Source of the DNA: Mycolicibacter algericus DSM 45454
GTDB taxonomy: Bacteria > Actinomycetota > Actinomycetes > Mycobacteriales > Mycobacteriaceae
Assembly (NCBI RefSeq): GCF_002086455.1
Contig: NZ_MVHC01000014.1
Location: 1-64,000 of the forward strand
DNA length: 64,000 nt
Direction of reading: 5' to 3'
The notes beneath the pieces are model-generated. The model saw only the letters and a list, made by a program, of their open reading frames with translations, had not been told where the DNA came from and did not search any database. The translations under genes and the position numbers were made by a program. Of this stretch, positions 28,909-40,200 are shown piece by piece; the first letter of the stretch is position 1; the number at the start of each line of letters is the position of its first letter.

Positions 28909-29547
28909 ATGGCCTCACCCGCGACCCTGGACAATCCGCTGTTCGCCCGGATCTGGACGTTCATGTCGAGCCGCGAGACCGACTGGCTGCGCGACCGGCG
29001 CCGGGAGAATCTGGAAGATCTGTCCGGCCGGGTGCTGGAGGTCGGCGCCGGCACCGGAAGCAACTTCGCGTTCTACCCCGAGACCGTCACCGAGGTCGTC
29101 GCCCCCGAGCCGGAATCGCGGCTGCGGGCGGCTGCCGGCGACGCGGCGGCGGTCGCGCCGGTGCCGGTGACGGTAGTGGCGAGCACCGTCGAGGCCTTGG
29201 ACGCCGGCGAACCGTTCGACGCGATTGTTTGCTCGCTGGTGCTGTGTTCGGTGGATCAACCTGAGCAGGTGCTGCGCCAGCTGTACACGTTGCTCAAGCC
29301 CGGCGGCGAGCTGCGCTACTTCGAGCACGTCGCCAGCAGGGGAGCGCGCGGCGGGCTGCAGCGACTGGCCGACGCCACCATCTGGCCGAGGCTGTTCGGC
29401 AATTGTCATACCCATCGCGACACCGAGGCGATGATCACCGCCGCGGGCTTCACCGTCGCCACCTCACGGCGCGGGCACCAGTTCCCGGCGTGGGCGCCGG
29501 TGCCGGTCTCGGAGTTCGCGCTGGGCTGCGCCAGCCGGCCGGCCTGA
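28909..29547 (+). CDS. Class I SAM-dependent methyltransferase
   Basis: A 212-residue methyltransferase. SAM motif I is GRVLEVGAGTGSNFAFYP near residue 40. VVAPEPESRLR is the acidic loop, FDAIVCSLVLCSVDQPEQVL motif IV, and YTLLKPGGELRYFEHV a later motif. The overall pattern resembles METTL7-like methyltransferases and, by position, Rv1147. TAAGGT six bases before the ATG points to leaderless translation. Substrate unknown, possibly a small thiol or lipid. Confidence 0.88.
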   Translation: MASPATLDNPLFARIWTFMSSRETDWLRDRRRENLEDLSGRVLEVGAGTGSNFAFYPETVTEVVAPEPESRLRAAAGDAAAVAPVPVTVVASTVEALDAGEPFDAIVCSLVLCSVDQPEQVLRQLYTLLKPGGELRYFEHVASRGARGGLQRLADATIWPRLFGNCHTHRDTEAMITAAGFTVATSRRGHQFPAWAPVPVSEFALGCASRPA

Positions 29548-29579
29548 GCCGCGCTGACGCCGACCGGCCCGGAGTCGGG

Positions 29580-30299
29580 TTAGCGCTGCCCCAGCAGGAA
29601 GGGCAGCCGCTGCACCATTCCCGGTAGTGCCGCCGACGCGGTGGTGCGCAGATACGTCGTGGCCCGCTCCGACAGCGGGGTCGGCTCGGGGTTGACCTCG
29701 ATGACGACCTTGCCTAGGTCCAATGCCCGCTCGGGCAGGCCCGCCGCCGGATAGACCACGCCGGAGGTGCCCACCACGATCAGCGCGTCAGCGTTGTCGA
29801 TGGCCTCGACCGCGGCGTTCCACGGACCCGCGGGCAGGTCCTCGCCGAACCAGACGACATCCGGGCGGACCAATCCGCCGCACTCGCACACCGGCGGCGC
29901 CACTTCGAGCACCGGCTCGGTCATCACCGGCACCTCCGGGTACTGCGGCTGATCGCAATCCCCGCAACGGAACGTGAACATCCGGCCGTGCAGATGGTGG
30001 ACGGTGGAACTGCCGCCGCGCTCGTGCAGATTGTCGACGTTCTGGGTGATGACGTGGACCTCGGCGTGCTGCTCCCAGTCGGCGACCGCACGATGGCCGA
30101 GGTTCGGTTGGACGTGGCGGGCCAGCTGGCAGCGCCACAGGTACCAGGCCCAGACCAGTTCCGGCTGACGGTTCCAGCCGTCGATGCTGGACACCTCGTA
30201 GGGGTCGTACTGCGACCACAGCCCCTTCTCGTCATCACGAAAAGTGGGCACCCCGCTCTCCGCCGAGATCCCCGCACCGCTGAACACCGCCACCTGCAC
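29580..30299 (-). CDS. NAD-dependent protein deacylase (sirtuin)
   Basis: A 239-residue Sir2 protein. It has [17 protein letters not shown], the catalytic [20 protein letters not shown], and four zinc cysteines in FRCGDC and PVCECGG. YLWR near residue 60 places Tyr and Arg four apart, as in CobB and SIRT5, which bind negatively charged acyl groups. Desuccinylase or demalonylase activity is therefore likely along with deacetylation. GTG 30299 is chosen because the protein then begins [10 protein letters not shown]. It is divergent from the GntR gene. It matches Rv1151c in place. Confidence 0.92.
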   Translation of the reverse strand: MQVAVFSGAGISAESGVPTFRDDEKGLWSQYDPYEVSSIDGWNRQPELVWAWYLWRCQLARHVQPNLGHRAVADWEQHAEVHVITQNVDNLHERGGSSTVHHLHGRMFTFRCGDCDQPQYPEVPVMTEPVLEVAPPVCECGGLVRPDVVWFGEDLPAGPWNAAVEAIDNADALIVVGTSGVVYPAAGLPERALDLGKVVIEVNPEPTPLSERATTYLRTTASAALPGMVQRLPFLLGQR

Positions 30300-30327
30300 G
30301 CCACCAACATAGCTGGATACTGGGCGA

Positions 30328-30768
30328 ATGGACTTCACCAAGCTGCTGCGGATCGACACGCGGCCGGACGGGCCGCTGTTCGAGCAGGTCAGGACTCAGC
30401 TGATCGACGCGGTGCGACAAGGAGCCCTACCGGCGGGAACCAGGCTGCCGACCGTGCGAGAGCTGGCCGGGCAGCTCGGTCTGGCGGTCAATACGGTGGC
30501 GCGGGCCTACCGGGAACTGGAGGCTGCCGGCATCGTCGAAACCCGCGGCCGTTTCGGCACTTTCGTGGCGAGCAGCGATCCGGCGGATGCGGCCATGACG
30601 GCCGCGGCCGCTGCCTTCGTCGCCGCGGCCAGCACGGTCGGCCTGGCCAAGGCCGACGCGCTGCGCTACCTCGACGCGGCGTTCGGCAACGCCGAGACGA
30701 GTGGTCGTCAGCCGAATTCCAGCAGCGTCAGCGACGGCCGCGCATCGGCCAGGGATCGCAGTCGGTAG
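30328..30768 (+). CDS. GntR family regulator (YtrA-like)
   Basis: A 146-residue regulator. The winged helix spans about residues 10-80, with [20 protein letters not shown] and [20 protein letters not shown] as recognition and wing segments. The effector region is very short, as in the YtrA subfamily. GATACT six bases before the ATG suggests a leaderless mRNA. The last 61 bases overlap the convergent methyltransferase gene, so the C-terminus is encoded on both strands. Confidence 0.87.
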   Translation: MDFTKLLRIDTRPDGPLFEQVRTQLIDAVRQGALPAGTRLPTVRELAGQLGLAVNTVARAYRELEAAGIVETRGRFGTFVASSDPADAAMTAAAAAFVAAASTVGLAKADALRYLDAAFGNAETSGRQPNSSSVSDGRASARDRSR

Positions 30769-31529
30769 GCGTTCGGCAGCACGGTGTTGAACAACCACCC
30801 GCGGCCCCGCGGCAGTTGCAGGTCGTGGACCGCCCGGATGCCCGGCACGGTGTCCACCAGCTTGGCGGTGTCGGCAGCAGACAGCGTGAACGGCATCGAC
30901 GGCGCCCGGTAGCGCAGCGATGTCGGCACGCCGTGGCGGATCAGCCAGCCGATCCAGGCCGGCGGCAGGTCGAAGATCATCCGGCCGCCCGGAAAGCGGC
31001 GCGCGCACTCGGCGATGAGCCCCAGCGACTGTTCGGGCTGCAGGTACATCAGTAGGCCCTCGGCGCTGATGAACACGCCCTCGGAATTGTCGACCTGGTC
31101 CATCCAGCTGTAGTCCAGTGCCGATTGCGAGCACACCGACACCCGCGGCTCCTTCGGCAACAGTCGCTGGCGGATCTCGATGATCGGGGGCAGATCCACT
31201 GTGAGCCACCGGAATTGCGGATCCGGCACCGCTTCGCTGAGTCGCCAGAAGCTGGTCTGCAAGCCTTCGGCCAGTGCCACCACGGTGCCCGTCGGGTGTT
31301 GCCGAAGGAAGCGCTGGGCCTGGGCGTCGATGCCCAGCGCGCGTACGGCGATGTCTTGGCGCGTCGAGCCGAATTTCGCGAAGTCGAAGTCGATCGAATC
31401 CGCCAGCCGGACCGCCATCGGATCGTTGAGGATGCGGTCGGGACGGCGGGCTTCGGTCGCCCGTGCGTTCAGCGTCAGCAACGCGGTCTCGGAGACACCG
31501 GTCAGGGAAACTTTCTGTGCCTGGCTCAC
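30708..31529 (-). CDS. LCM-family SAM-dependent methyltransferase
   Basis: A 273-residue protein of the leucine carboxyl methyltransferase/Omt type. [20 protein letters not shown] and [18 protein letters not shown] form the N-terminus. [15 protein letters not shown] replaces the usual GAGLD loop, and [19 protein letters not shown] is the conserved later motif. It corresponds to Rv1153c (omt) by position. It converges on the GntR gene. The substrate is unknown. Confidence 0.85.
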   Translation of the reverse strand: MSQAQKVSLTGVSETALLTLNARATEARRPDRILNDPMAVRLADSIDFDFAKFGSTRQDIAVRALGIDAQAQRFLRQHPTGTVVALAEGLQTSFWRLSEAVPDPQFRWLTVDLPPIIEIRQRLLPKEPRVSVCSQSALDYSWMDQVDNSEGVFISAEGLLMYLQPEQSLGLIAECARRFPGGRMIFDLPPAWIGWLIRHGVPTSLRYRAPSMPFTLSAADTAKLVDTVPGIRAVHDLQLPRGRGWLFNTVLPNAYRLRSLADARPSLTLLEFG

Positions 31530-31553
31530 CTGGGCGACTTTACCGTCGGCACC

Positions 31554-32568
<1,015 letters not shown>

Positions 32569-32637
32569 GCTACGCCACGGCGGCGACCCGCTTCGACCGG
32601 CTGCGCCGCTCTTGCGATCCCCGCTAAGCTCCAGGTC

Positions 32638-32811
32638 ATGCCCGAATCAGATTCCGCCGCAGCCGAGAACAAGCGCAAGTTCCGCGAGGCGTTGGAGCGC
32701 AAGAACGCGAAATCGGCGGGGGGTTCTGAGCACAAGGACGCCGGTGCCAAGCAATCCAGGTCGCATGGCCCGTTGGAGAGCCGCCGGGAGTTCCGCCGTA
32801 AGAGCGGGTAG
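32638..32811 (+). CDS. DUF5302-like small protein
   Basis: A 57-residue highly charged protein, MPESDSAAAENKRKFREALE, rich in Lys, Arg, Glu and Ser, ending ESRREFRRKSG. It resembles the actinobacterial DUF5302 group. TAAGCT seven bases before the ATG gives a leaderless promoter pattern. Its stop abuts the stop of the convergent DUF732 gene. It is probably intrinsically disordered. Function unknown. Confidence 0.8.
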   Translation: MPESDSAAAENKRKFREALERKNAKSAGGSEHKDAGAKQSRSHGPLESRREFRRKSG

Positions 32812-33108
32812 TTACTGCACGGGGCAGGCGTACTGGCGGGCCACATCCATCAGCCGCTGGCCCGCTCCGGGGCCGATGACTCCCTGCGCGGTGAGCTCCC
32901 ACCCGATAAGACCCGGAAGGCCGCCCTCACACGCCTGATGGGCGACCCGCCACGCCGTATCGGGATTCAAGTTGAACCCGTTGCGTTCCAGGCCCTGCAT
33001 ATACGTGTCGAACTCGGGCGTGCCCTGCTCGGGGATCGCACCGGCCGTGGCAGCCAAGGCGAGTGCGGTAACCATCGCTCCGATCAGAGCTGTCACTCCA
33101 CGTCTCAT
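32812..33108 (-). CDS. Secreted DUF732 protein
   Basis: A 98-residue protein with a clear signal peptide (MRRGVTALIGAMVTALALAA, cleavage near TAGA) and a DUF732 domain. DUF732 features are FDTYMQGLERNGFN and two Cys, in HQACEG and YACPVQ, that probably form a disulfide. AGGAGG lies seven bases before ATG 33108. DUF732 proteins are common exported mycobacterial proteins without known function. A second DUF732 gene follows narI. Confidence 0.88.
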   Translation of the reverse strand: MRRGVTALIGAMVTALALAATAGAIPEQGTPEFDTYMQGLERNGFNLNPDTAWRVAHQACEGGLPGLIGWELTAQGVIGPGAGQRLMDVARQYACPVQ

Positions 33109-33205
33109 GGCTGCCTCCTGCAAGTCGGTTGTCGTTAATACCGTTCCACAGTCCACCGACACGGACACGCGCACCGCGGAATCGGGTTCGTTCTACACTG
33201 ACGGC

Positions 33206-33814
33206 GTGCCGAAGCTGCAGCTGGTGGGTGACACCGACGCCGATGCGTTGTTGGGCGCCGACCCGTTCGCGCTGCTGGTCGGCATGCTGCTCGACCAGCA
33301 GGTCCCCATGGAGGTCGCGTTCGCCGGCCCGAAGAAGATCGCCGACCGGATGGGTGGGCTCGACCCGCACGACATCGCCGGCCGCGACCCCGAAGAATTC
33401 GCCGCACTGTGCGCGGAAAAACCTGCGGTGCACCGGTTTCCGGGATCAATGGCGGGCCGGATCCAAGCCCTGGCCCGCGCGGTCATCGACCAATACGGCG
33501 GCGACACCACCGCGCTGTGGACGGCCGGTGAGCCCGATGGGGCCGAGGTGCTCAAACGGCTCAAGGCATTGCCCGGCTTCGGCGAGCAGAAGGCGCGGAT
33601 CTTTCTGGCGCTGCTCGGCAAGCAGTACGGCGTGACCCCGCCGGGTTGGCGGGCCGCCGCGGGAGCTTACGGTGAGGACGGCACTCATCTGTCGATCGCC
33701 GACGTCGTCGACGAGGCGTCGTTGCAACAGGTGCGGTCCACCAAGAAGGCCCAGAAGCAGGCTGCAAAGCAAGCCCGGACAGCTGAGAGCGCAACGGAAA
33801 GGCGGCGACAATGA
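33206..33814 (+). CDS. HhH-GPD-type base excision repair protein
   Basis: A 202-residue protein corresponding to Rv1156. FALLVGMLLDQQVPMEVAFA and the helix-hairpin-helix LKALPGFGEQKARIFLALLG fit the HhH-GPD glycosylase core. The C-terminal tail is Lys/Gln/Ala-rich. GTG 33206 is preceded by TACACT and six bases, indicating a leaderless mRNA. DNA base excision is the likely role, but the catalytic Asp/Lys was not confirmed. It overlaps the next small gene by four bases (ATGA). Confidence 0.87.
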   Translation: MPKLQLVGDTDADALLGADPFALLVGMLLDQQVPMEVAFAGPKKIADRMGGLDPHDIAGRDPEEFAALCAEKPAVHRFPGSMAGRIQALARAVIDQYGGDTTALWTAGEPDGAEVLKRLKALPGFGEQKARIFLALLGKQYGVTPPGWRAAAGAYGEDGTHLSIADVVDEASLQQVRSTKKAQKQAAKQARTAESATERRRQ

Positions 33815-33957
33815 AGACCCACCTGAACTGCCCGTGTGGCGAGGCCATCGTCGGCAAGGACGAAGACGACCTGGTCGACCTGGCCCAGAAGCACCTCGCC
33901 GATGCGCACCCCGGGATGAGCTACGACCGGGACGCCATCTTGTTCATGGCCTACTGA
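33811..33957 (+). CDS. DUF1059-like small protein
   Basis: A 48-residue protein, MKTHLNCPCGEAIVGKDEDD, then LVDLAQKHLADAHPGMSY. The CPCG pair and the later His-x3-His (HLADAH) give a possible CCHH zinc site, which fits DUF1059. It is translated from ATG 33811 overlapping the HhH-GPD stop, so the two are coupled. Confidence 0.82.
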   Translation: MKTHLNCPCGEAIVGKDEDDLVDLAQKHLADAHPGMSYDRDAILFMAY

Positions 33958-33961
33958 CGGC

Positions 33962-34996
33962 TCAGGGCACCACCGTCGAGCCGATGGTGGGCAGGAAGTT
34001 GCACTGGTGATCCTTGGTGCTGACCTGCCCGAAAATCGTCGACATGATGCTGCCCGAGCCGGTGTCGACGATCGCGGTCAGCGTCGTCGGACCCTCGGCG
34101 TTGATGTCTGAGCGCGGCTGCAGGGTCGCGCTGCCGGACTTGCCGGTGGTCAGGTTCACCCAGGTGACGTTCAACGGCAGCCTCTGGGTCTCGGCGGGGC
34201 CCGGCGTGCCGACCGCGGTGAACACGTAAGCGGTCTGACCGGCCTTGGGGCCCGGGGTCGGAATGGTGGCCGGGCCGGCCACTGACAGCGCGGTGGCGAT
34301 GACGTTGCCGCCGTCGGCCAGGCAGTTCTGGCCGATGGACGGGTACATGAAGTCCTGGGTCGGCGGCGCGTCCGGGCCGAATCCCGGGTTGGCGGCGGCC
34401 GGTGTCGCCTCGGGCGCGGCGGCCTCGGCTGGGACGGCTTCGGCCGGCGGCGTGGTGACAGCGCCGGCGGCGGCCGCTGCGCTTTCCGGGGGTGCGGGAA
34501 TCGCTTCGGCGGGAGCCGGCACGGCTTCGGGTGCGCTCGGCGCGGCCTGGGGCACCGGTCCCACCGATTTGGCGGGGTCGACACCGCTGGGCAGGTGGGC
34601 CACCAGGCCCGGCGCCGATCCGGCCGTCGGCACGTGCTGGCCCGGCAGCGTGGCCGGCGCTTCGGGCGGCGACTGCACGAACTGCGCCACCGAGTCGGCC
34701 ACCTGCCGGGACCCGGCGGGGGCCGAGGAGTTCCCGGCGAACGCCGCGGCCGCGGCCATCAGCAGCTGGGACGCCCCGGCCGGGTCGGCCGCGGCCTGCT
34801 GGATCACCGGGCTCAGCTGCTCGATCGCGGGAAGGCCGGGAAACCCTGCGGCCGGCAGCGGCAGGGCCGGGACCGCCGGGTCGGCGGCAGCGATGGCGCC
34901 GAAGCCGGGGAGGCCGCCGAAGAGCAGCGCGGCTGAGGAGCCGACCGCGACGGTCGCGGTGGCGGTGGTGTTGAAAAGTGTCCGGAAGCGCGACAT
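33962..34996 (-). CDS. Secreted Ala/Pro-rich protein (Rv1157c-like)
   Basis: A 344-residue exported protein. The signal peptide covers about residues 1-38 (MSRFRTLFNTTATATVAVGS, cleavage near AIAAADP). A long Ala/Pro/Glu-rich linker covers about residues 120-215. The C-terminal domain (PSIGQNCLADGGNVIATALS to CNFLPTIGSTVVP) has two Cys and looks like a beta-sandwich. Function is unknown. It is divergent from pimE. Confidence 0.85.
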   Translation of the reverse strand: MSRFRTLFNTTATATVAVGSSAALLFGGLPGFGAIAAADPAVPALPLPAAGFPGLPAIEQLSPVIQQAAADPAGASQLLMAAAAAFAGNSSAPAGSRQVADSVAQFVQSPPEAPATLPGQHVPTAGSAPGLVAHLPSGVDPAKSVGPVPQAAPSAPEAVPAPAEAIPAPPESAAAAAGAVTTPPAEAVPAEAAAPEATPAAANPGFGPDAPPTQDFMYPSIGQNCLADGGNVIATALSVAGPATIPTPGPKAGQTAYVFTAVGTPGPAETQRLPLNVTWVNLTTGKSGSATLQPRSDINAEGPTTLTAIVDTGSGSIMSTIFGQVSTKDHQCNFLPTIGSTVVP

Positions 34997-35064
34997 GGGT
35001 TCCCCAATTCCTCGGCGGTGGCTTCTACGAAATTCGAAGCTAGCCTGTTGCTGATGAGGCTCAA

Positions 35065-36369
35065 GTGACACCAGTGTCATTTATGGGACTGTTACGGACC
35101 CGAGCCGCGACGGTGATCGGACCGCTGTTCGATAAAGTCGTGGCGGTAGACACCACCCTCGATCCCCCCGCCGCGCGTTCCTGGGCGAACCGATTGACCG
35201 CCGCGGCCCCGCTGCTGCTGGCGGTCAGCATCGTGGCGCGAATCGCGTGGACCTACCTCACCCCACGCGGCGCCAACTTCGTCGACCTGCACGTCTACAT
35301 CAGCGGCGCGGCCGCGCTGGGCCGGCCCGGCGAACTGTATGACTACGTCTACGCCGACCAGACGCCGGACTTCCCGCTGCCGTTCACCTATCCGCCGTTC
35401 GCCGCGGTGGTGTTCTACCCGCTGCATTTCCTGCCGTTCGGATTGGTCGCCTTACTGTGGCAGATCGGGACCATGGCCGCGGTGTACGGCGTGGTGCGAC
35501 TGTGCCAGCGACTACTCGGGGAATCGGCCACCGCGGGCCGGCGGGTTGCGATGCTGTGGACCGCGGTCGGGATCTGGACCGAACCATTGCGCAGCACCTT
35601 CGACTACGGCCAGATCAACGTGATCCTGGTGCTGGCGGTGCTCTACGCGGTCTACAGCAGCCGGTGGTGGGTATCGGGTCTCTGTGTCGGGCTGGCCGCC
35701 GGGGTCAAGCTGACCCCGGCGATCGCCGGGGTCTACCTGGCCGGGGCGCGGCGCTGGGCCGCCGCGGTGTTCTCGGCGGTGGTCTTCGCCGGCACGGTCG
35801 CGGTCTCGGTGTGGGCCACTGGTGACCAGGCCCGCCGCTACTTCACCGAGCTGCTCGGTGATGCGCACCGGGTGGGGCCGATCGGAACGTCGTTCAACCA
35901 GTCCTGGCGCGGTGGGATCTCCCGGATCCTCGGCCATGACGCCGGCTACGGCCCGCTGGTGCTGATCGCGATCGCCGTCACGGCGGTGCTGGCGGTGCTG
36001 GCATGGCGTGCGCTGGACAGCAACCCCGTCCGGCCCGACCCGCTCGGCCTGCTGCTGGTGGTCGAGCTGTTCGGGCTGTTGGCATCGCCGATCTCCTGGA
36101 CCCACCACTGGGTGTGGCTGCTGCCGCTGATGATCTGGCTGCTGCACGGCCCGTACTCGGATCGCCGGGGTGCTCGGGTGCTGGGCTGGGGCTGGCTGGC
36201 GGTGACCCTGATCGGGGTGCCGTGGCTGCTCAGTTTCGCGCAGCCGACCATCTGGCAGGACGGCCGGCCGTGGTATCTGGCGTGGGCCGGCCTGGTCTAC
36301 ATCGTCGGCGTGCTGGCCACCCTTGCCTGGATGGCCACCACCCGCGTCAGCTCGCCAGAATCCGGTTGA
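35065..36369 (+). CDS. pimE: Polyprenol-phosphate-mannose-dependent mannosyltransferase PimE
   Basis: A 434-residue GT87 (GT-C) membrane enzyme that adds the alpha-1,2 mannose at position five of phosphatidylinositol mannosides (AcPIM4 to AcPIM5). The catalytic Asp lies in [17 protein letters not shown], before the second hydrophobic segment. About ten membrane segments follow. The GTG start at 35065 sits on a TGACAC/GTGTCA inverted repeat, so ATG 35083 is also a candidate. The last 23 bases overlap the convergent phhB. Confidence 0.93.
   Translation: MTPVSFMGLLRTRAATVIGPLFDKVVAVDTTLDPPAARSWANRLTAAAPLLLAVSIVARIAWTYLTPRGANFVDLHVYISGAAALGRPGELYDYVYADQTPDFPLPFTYPPFAAVVFYPLHFLPFGLVALLWQIGTMAAVYGVVRLCQRLLGESATAGRRVAMLWTAVGIWTEPLRSTFDYGQINVILVLAVLYAVYSSRWWVSGLCVGLAAGVKLTPAIAGVYLAGARRWAAAVFSAVVFAGTVAVSVWATGDQARRYFTELLGDAHRVGPIGTSFNQSWRGGISRILGHDAGYGPLVLIAIAVTAVLAVLAWRALDSNPVRPDPLGLLLVVELFGLLASPISWTHHWVWLLPLMIWLLHGPYSDRRGARVLGWGWLAVTLIGVPWLLSFAQPTIWQDGRPWYLAWAGLVYIVGVLATLAWMATTRVSSPESG
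35066..35079. promoter_or_regulatory. Inverted repeat at the pimE start
   Basis: TGACAC, two bases, GTGTCA: a perfect 6-bp inverted repeat at the proposed GTG start of pimE and four bases before the ATG at 35083. If it is an operator, translation should begin at the later ATG. It may simply be coding sequence. Confidence 0.3.
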
Positions 36370-36631
36370 TCTCGCCCGCCATCGCCACGTCCTTGTCGGT
36401 GATGCCGCCCTCGGAGTGCGTCACCAGTGCGAACGTCACGGTCCGCCAGCGGATGTCGATATCGGGGTGGTGATCGGCCGCCTCGGCGCGTTCGGCGACC
36501 CGCCGCACCGCTTCGATGCCGGCCAAAAACGAGTCGAACTTGACCGAGCGGCGCAGCGCACCGTCGGTCCGCTCCCAGCCGTCGAGGTCGGGTAGTGCGG
36601 CATCCACTTGTTCATCGGTTAACAAGGCCAT
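36347..36631 (-). CDS. 4a-hydroxytetrahydrobiopterin dehydratase (PCD/PhhB-like)
   Basis: A 94-residue pterin-4a-carbinolamine dehydratase. [20 protein letters not shown] carries the conserved HHP and the later His/Asp residues. It corresponds to Rv1159A. It should recycle oxidised pterins, though moonlighting is known in the family. Its 3' end overlaps pimE by 23 bases. Confidence 0.93.
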   Translation of the reverse strand: MALLTDEQVDAALPDLDGWERTDGALRRSVKFDSFLAGIEAVRRVAERAEAADHHPDIDIRWRTVTFALVTHSEGGITDKDVAMAGEINRILAS

Positions 36632-36664
36632 ACCCGACGGTAGGACGGGATAGCCTCACACGCC

Positions 36665-37057
36665 ATGCCCACCCAGATCGTCGTCGCCGGAGCCGTGATC
36701 GTCGGGTCTACGGTGTTGATCGCGCAGCGACGTCGCCCGCCGGAGTTGGCGGGTCTCTGGGAGCTGCCCGGCGGCAAGGTCATGCCCGGCGAGAGCGAAC
36801 CGGCTGCGCTGGTCCGCGAGCTCGCCGAAGAGCTGGGGCTGGACGCCGCGGCGATCATGGTGGGCGAACGCCTCGGAGCCGACGTGGTGCTGAATCCGCA
36901 GATGACGCTGCGTGCCTACCTGGTCAGCCTCAAATGCGGCGAGCCCCGGCCCGACGACCACCAGGCGCTTCGCTGGGTGACAGCTGTGGAGTTGCGTGAC
37001 GTTGACTGGGTACCCGCCGATAGAGCTTGGCTCGCCGACCTGGCTCGGGCACTGTAG
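36665..37057 (+). CDS. mutT2: Nudix (deoxy)nucleoside triphosphate pyrophosphohydrolase MutT2
   Basis: A 130-residue Nudix hydrolase with a complete Nudix box from about residue 37 (GGKVMPGESEPAALVRELAE followed by ELG). MutT2 cleans nucleotide pools of oxidised or modified dNTPs such as 8-oxo-dGTP and 5-methyl-dCTP. TAGCCT lies eight bases before the ATG. It is positioned before narG as in M. tuberculosis (Rv1160). Confidence 0.92.
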   Translation: MPTQIVVAGAVIVGSTVLIAQRRRPPELAGLWELPGGKVMPGESEPAALVRELAEELGLDAAAIMVGERLGADVVLNPQMTLRAYLVSLKCGEPRPDDHQALRWVTAVELRDVDWVPADRAWLADLARAL

Positions 37058-37208
37058 GTGAAACAGCTCTGTTAATTCTGCCGATGAATTCGGTCGTTAG
37101 GCGATATACCCCACTACGCTGGGGTTTCGGCCTGAGACGGTGTGCTGATGCGGCCCCGCCCTGCCACCTGAACCGCTTGAGTGCGGCGACCCGCTAAGGA
37201 GTACCCGG

Positions 37209-40200
37209 ATGACACTCGCAAAGCCGCCCACTCCCCGTATCGGCGGCCCGCTTGAAGAACTGCTGGAACGCAGCGGTCGATTCTTCACGCCGGGGGAGGT
37301 CTCCGCCGACCTGCGCACGGTCACCCGCCGGGGCGGCCGCGAGGCCGACAGCTTCTACCGGGACCGCTGGAGCCACGACAAGGTGGTCCGCTCCACCCAC
37401 GGGGTCAACTGCACCGGATCGTGCTCGTGGAAGATCTTCGTCAAGGACGGGATCATCACCTGGGAGAACCAGGCGACGGACTATCCCTCGGTGGGGCCGG
37501 ATCGGCCCGAATACGAACCCCGCGGCTGCCCACGCGGCGCGTCCTTCTCCTGGTACTCCTACTCACCGACCCGCATCCGCTACCCGTACGCCCGGGGACC
37601 GCTGGTGCAGATGTTCCGGGAGGCCAAGGCCCGCCTGGGTGACCCGGTGCTGGCCTGGGCCGACATCCAGGCCGACCCGGAACGCCGCCGCCGCTACCAG
37701 CAGGCCCGCGGCATGGGCGGCCTGGTTCGGGTCAGCTGGGCCGAAGCCACCGAGATGATCGCGGCCGCCCACGTGCACACCATCAAGAGCTACGGCCCGG
37801 ACCGGATCGCCGGGTTCTCGCCGATTCCGGCGATGTCCATGGTGTCGTTCGCCGCCGGATCGCGGTTCATCCAGCTGCTCGGCGGGGTGATGACGTCGTT
37901 CTACGACTGGTACGCCGACCTGCCGGTCGCCTCCCCGCAGGTGTTCGGCGACCAGACCGACGTGCCGGAATCCGGCGACTGGTGGGATGCGGCCTACCTG
38001 ATGATGTGGGGCTCCAACGTCCCGATCACCCGCACCCCCGACGCGCACTGGATGGCCGAAGTGCGCTACCGCGGCACCAAGGTGGTCAGCGTCAGCCCCG
38101 ACTACGCCGACAACACCAAGTTCGCCGACGAGTGGATGCCGTGCGCTGCCGGCACCGATGGCGCGCTGGCCATGTCGATGGGCCACGTCATCCTCTCCGA
38201 GTGCTACGTCAAGCAAGAGGTGCCGTTCTTCACCGACTACGTGCGTCGCTATACCGATCTGCCGTTCCTGATCAAGCTGGAGGAGCGCGACGGCCGGCTG
38301 GTGCCGGGCAAGAACCTGACCGCCGCCGATCTGGGTGGGGCGGCGGCGGCATCGGAGAATGCCGCGTTCAAGCCGGCCCTGCTGGATGAAAGCACCGACA
38401 GCGTTGTGGTGCCGAACGGCTCGTTGGGCTACCGCTGGGGCGACGAGGGGATCGGCAAGTGGAACCTGGACCTCGGTGAGGTGCGCCCGGCCTTGACCGT
38501 GCTGGATACCACGGAGCGCAACGGCCACCGGCGGACCGCGTTGGTGTCGCTGCCCGGCTTCGACGCCGTGGACGGCCACGGCACCGTCGTCGAGCGGGGG
38601 GTGCCGGTCCGTCAGGTCGGCGAGCACCTGGTCTGCACAGTCTTCGACCTGATGCTGGCCAACTACTCGGTGGGCCGGCCCGGGCTGCCCGGCGAATGGC
38701 CCACCGGATACGACGACGGCACGCAGGTCAACACCCCGGCCTGGCAGGAGCCGATCACCGGGGTCTCGGCCTCCCAGGCGATCCGGATTGCACGCGAATT
38801 CGCCCGCAACGCAGAGGAATCCGGCGGGCGGTCGATGATCATCATGGGCAGCGGGATCTGCCAGTGGTTCCACGGCGACGCCACCTATCGGGCGGTGCTG
38901 GCGCTGCTGATGCTCACCGGGTCGATGGGCCGCAACGGCGGCGGCTGGGCACACTATGTCGGTCAGGAGAAGGTGCGGCCGCTCACCGGCTGGCAGACCA
39001 TGGCCGCGGGCAATGACTGGTCGCGGCCGCCGCGCCAGGTACCCGGCACCTCCTACTGGTATGCCCACACCGACCAGTGGCGCTACGACGGCTACGGGGC
39101 GGACAAGCTGACCACCCCGGTGGGCCGCGGCCGCTTCGCCGGCAAGCACACCATGGACATCCTGGCCTCGGCGACCGCGATGGGCTGGAGCCCGTTCTAC
39201 CCGCAGTTCGACAAGTCCAGCCTGCAGGTCGCCGACGAGGCCGAGGCCGCCGGCCGCGACGCCGGAGAGTACGTCGCCGAGCAGCTCGCCGCCGGTGAGC
39301 TCAAGCTGTCGGTGACCGACCCCGACAACCCGGTGAACTGGCCGCGGGTGCTGACGGTGTGGCGGGCCAACCTGATCGGTGCATCCGGCAAGGGCGGGGA
39401 GTACTTCCTCAAGCACCTGTTGGGCACCGACGCCAGCGTGCTCGGCGAGCCGCCGGCCGACGGTGTGAAACCGCAGGACGTCCGCTGGGACAACGACATT
39501 CCCGAAGGCAAGCTCGACCTGCTGATGTCGATCGATTTTCGGATGACCTCGACCACGCTGATGTCCGATGTCGTGCTGCCTGCCGCGACCTGGTATGAGA
39601 AGGCCGACCTGTCGTCCACCGACATGCACCCCTATGTGCACTCGTTCGCCGCGGCGATCGACCCGCCGTGGGAGACCCGCAGCGACTACGACGCTTTCGG
39701 CGCGATCGCCCGGACCTTCAGCGGGCTGGCCAAAAAGCACCTGGGTGTCCGCAACGACGTGGTGCTGACCGCGATGCTGCACGACACCGCCGACGCGATG
39801 GCCTATCCCGAAGGGAGCGAACGCGATTGGCTGCGCACCGGTGAAACACCCGTTCCGGGCAAGACGATGCCCAAAGTCACCGTGGTGGAACGGGATTACG
39901 CCGCGATCCACGACAAGTGGCAGACGTTGGGCCCGCTGGTCGAGACCCTGGGGCTGACCACCAAGGGCTACACCGTGTTCCCGCATGAGGAGGTCGAGGA
40001 CCTGGCCGGCCGGTTCGGGGTGATGAAGTCCGGTGCCGGACAGGGCCGCCCGGCACTGACCACGGCCACCCGGATGGCCGACACGGTGCTGGCGTTGTCG
40101 GGCACTACCAACGGCCGGATCGCCACGGAGGGCTTCCGTGAGCTGGAGAAGCGCACCGGTCAGCGGCTGGCGCACCTGTCCGAGGGCAGCGAGGAGAAGC

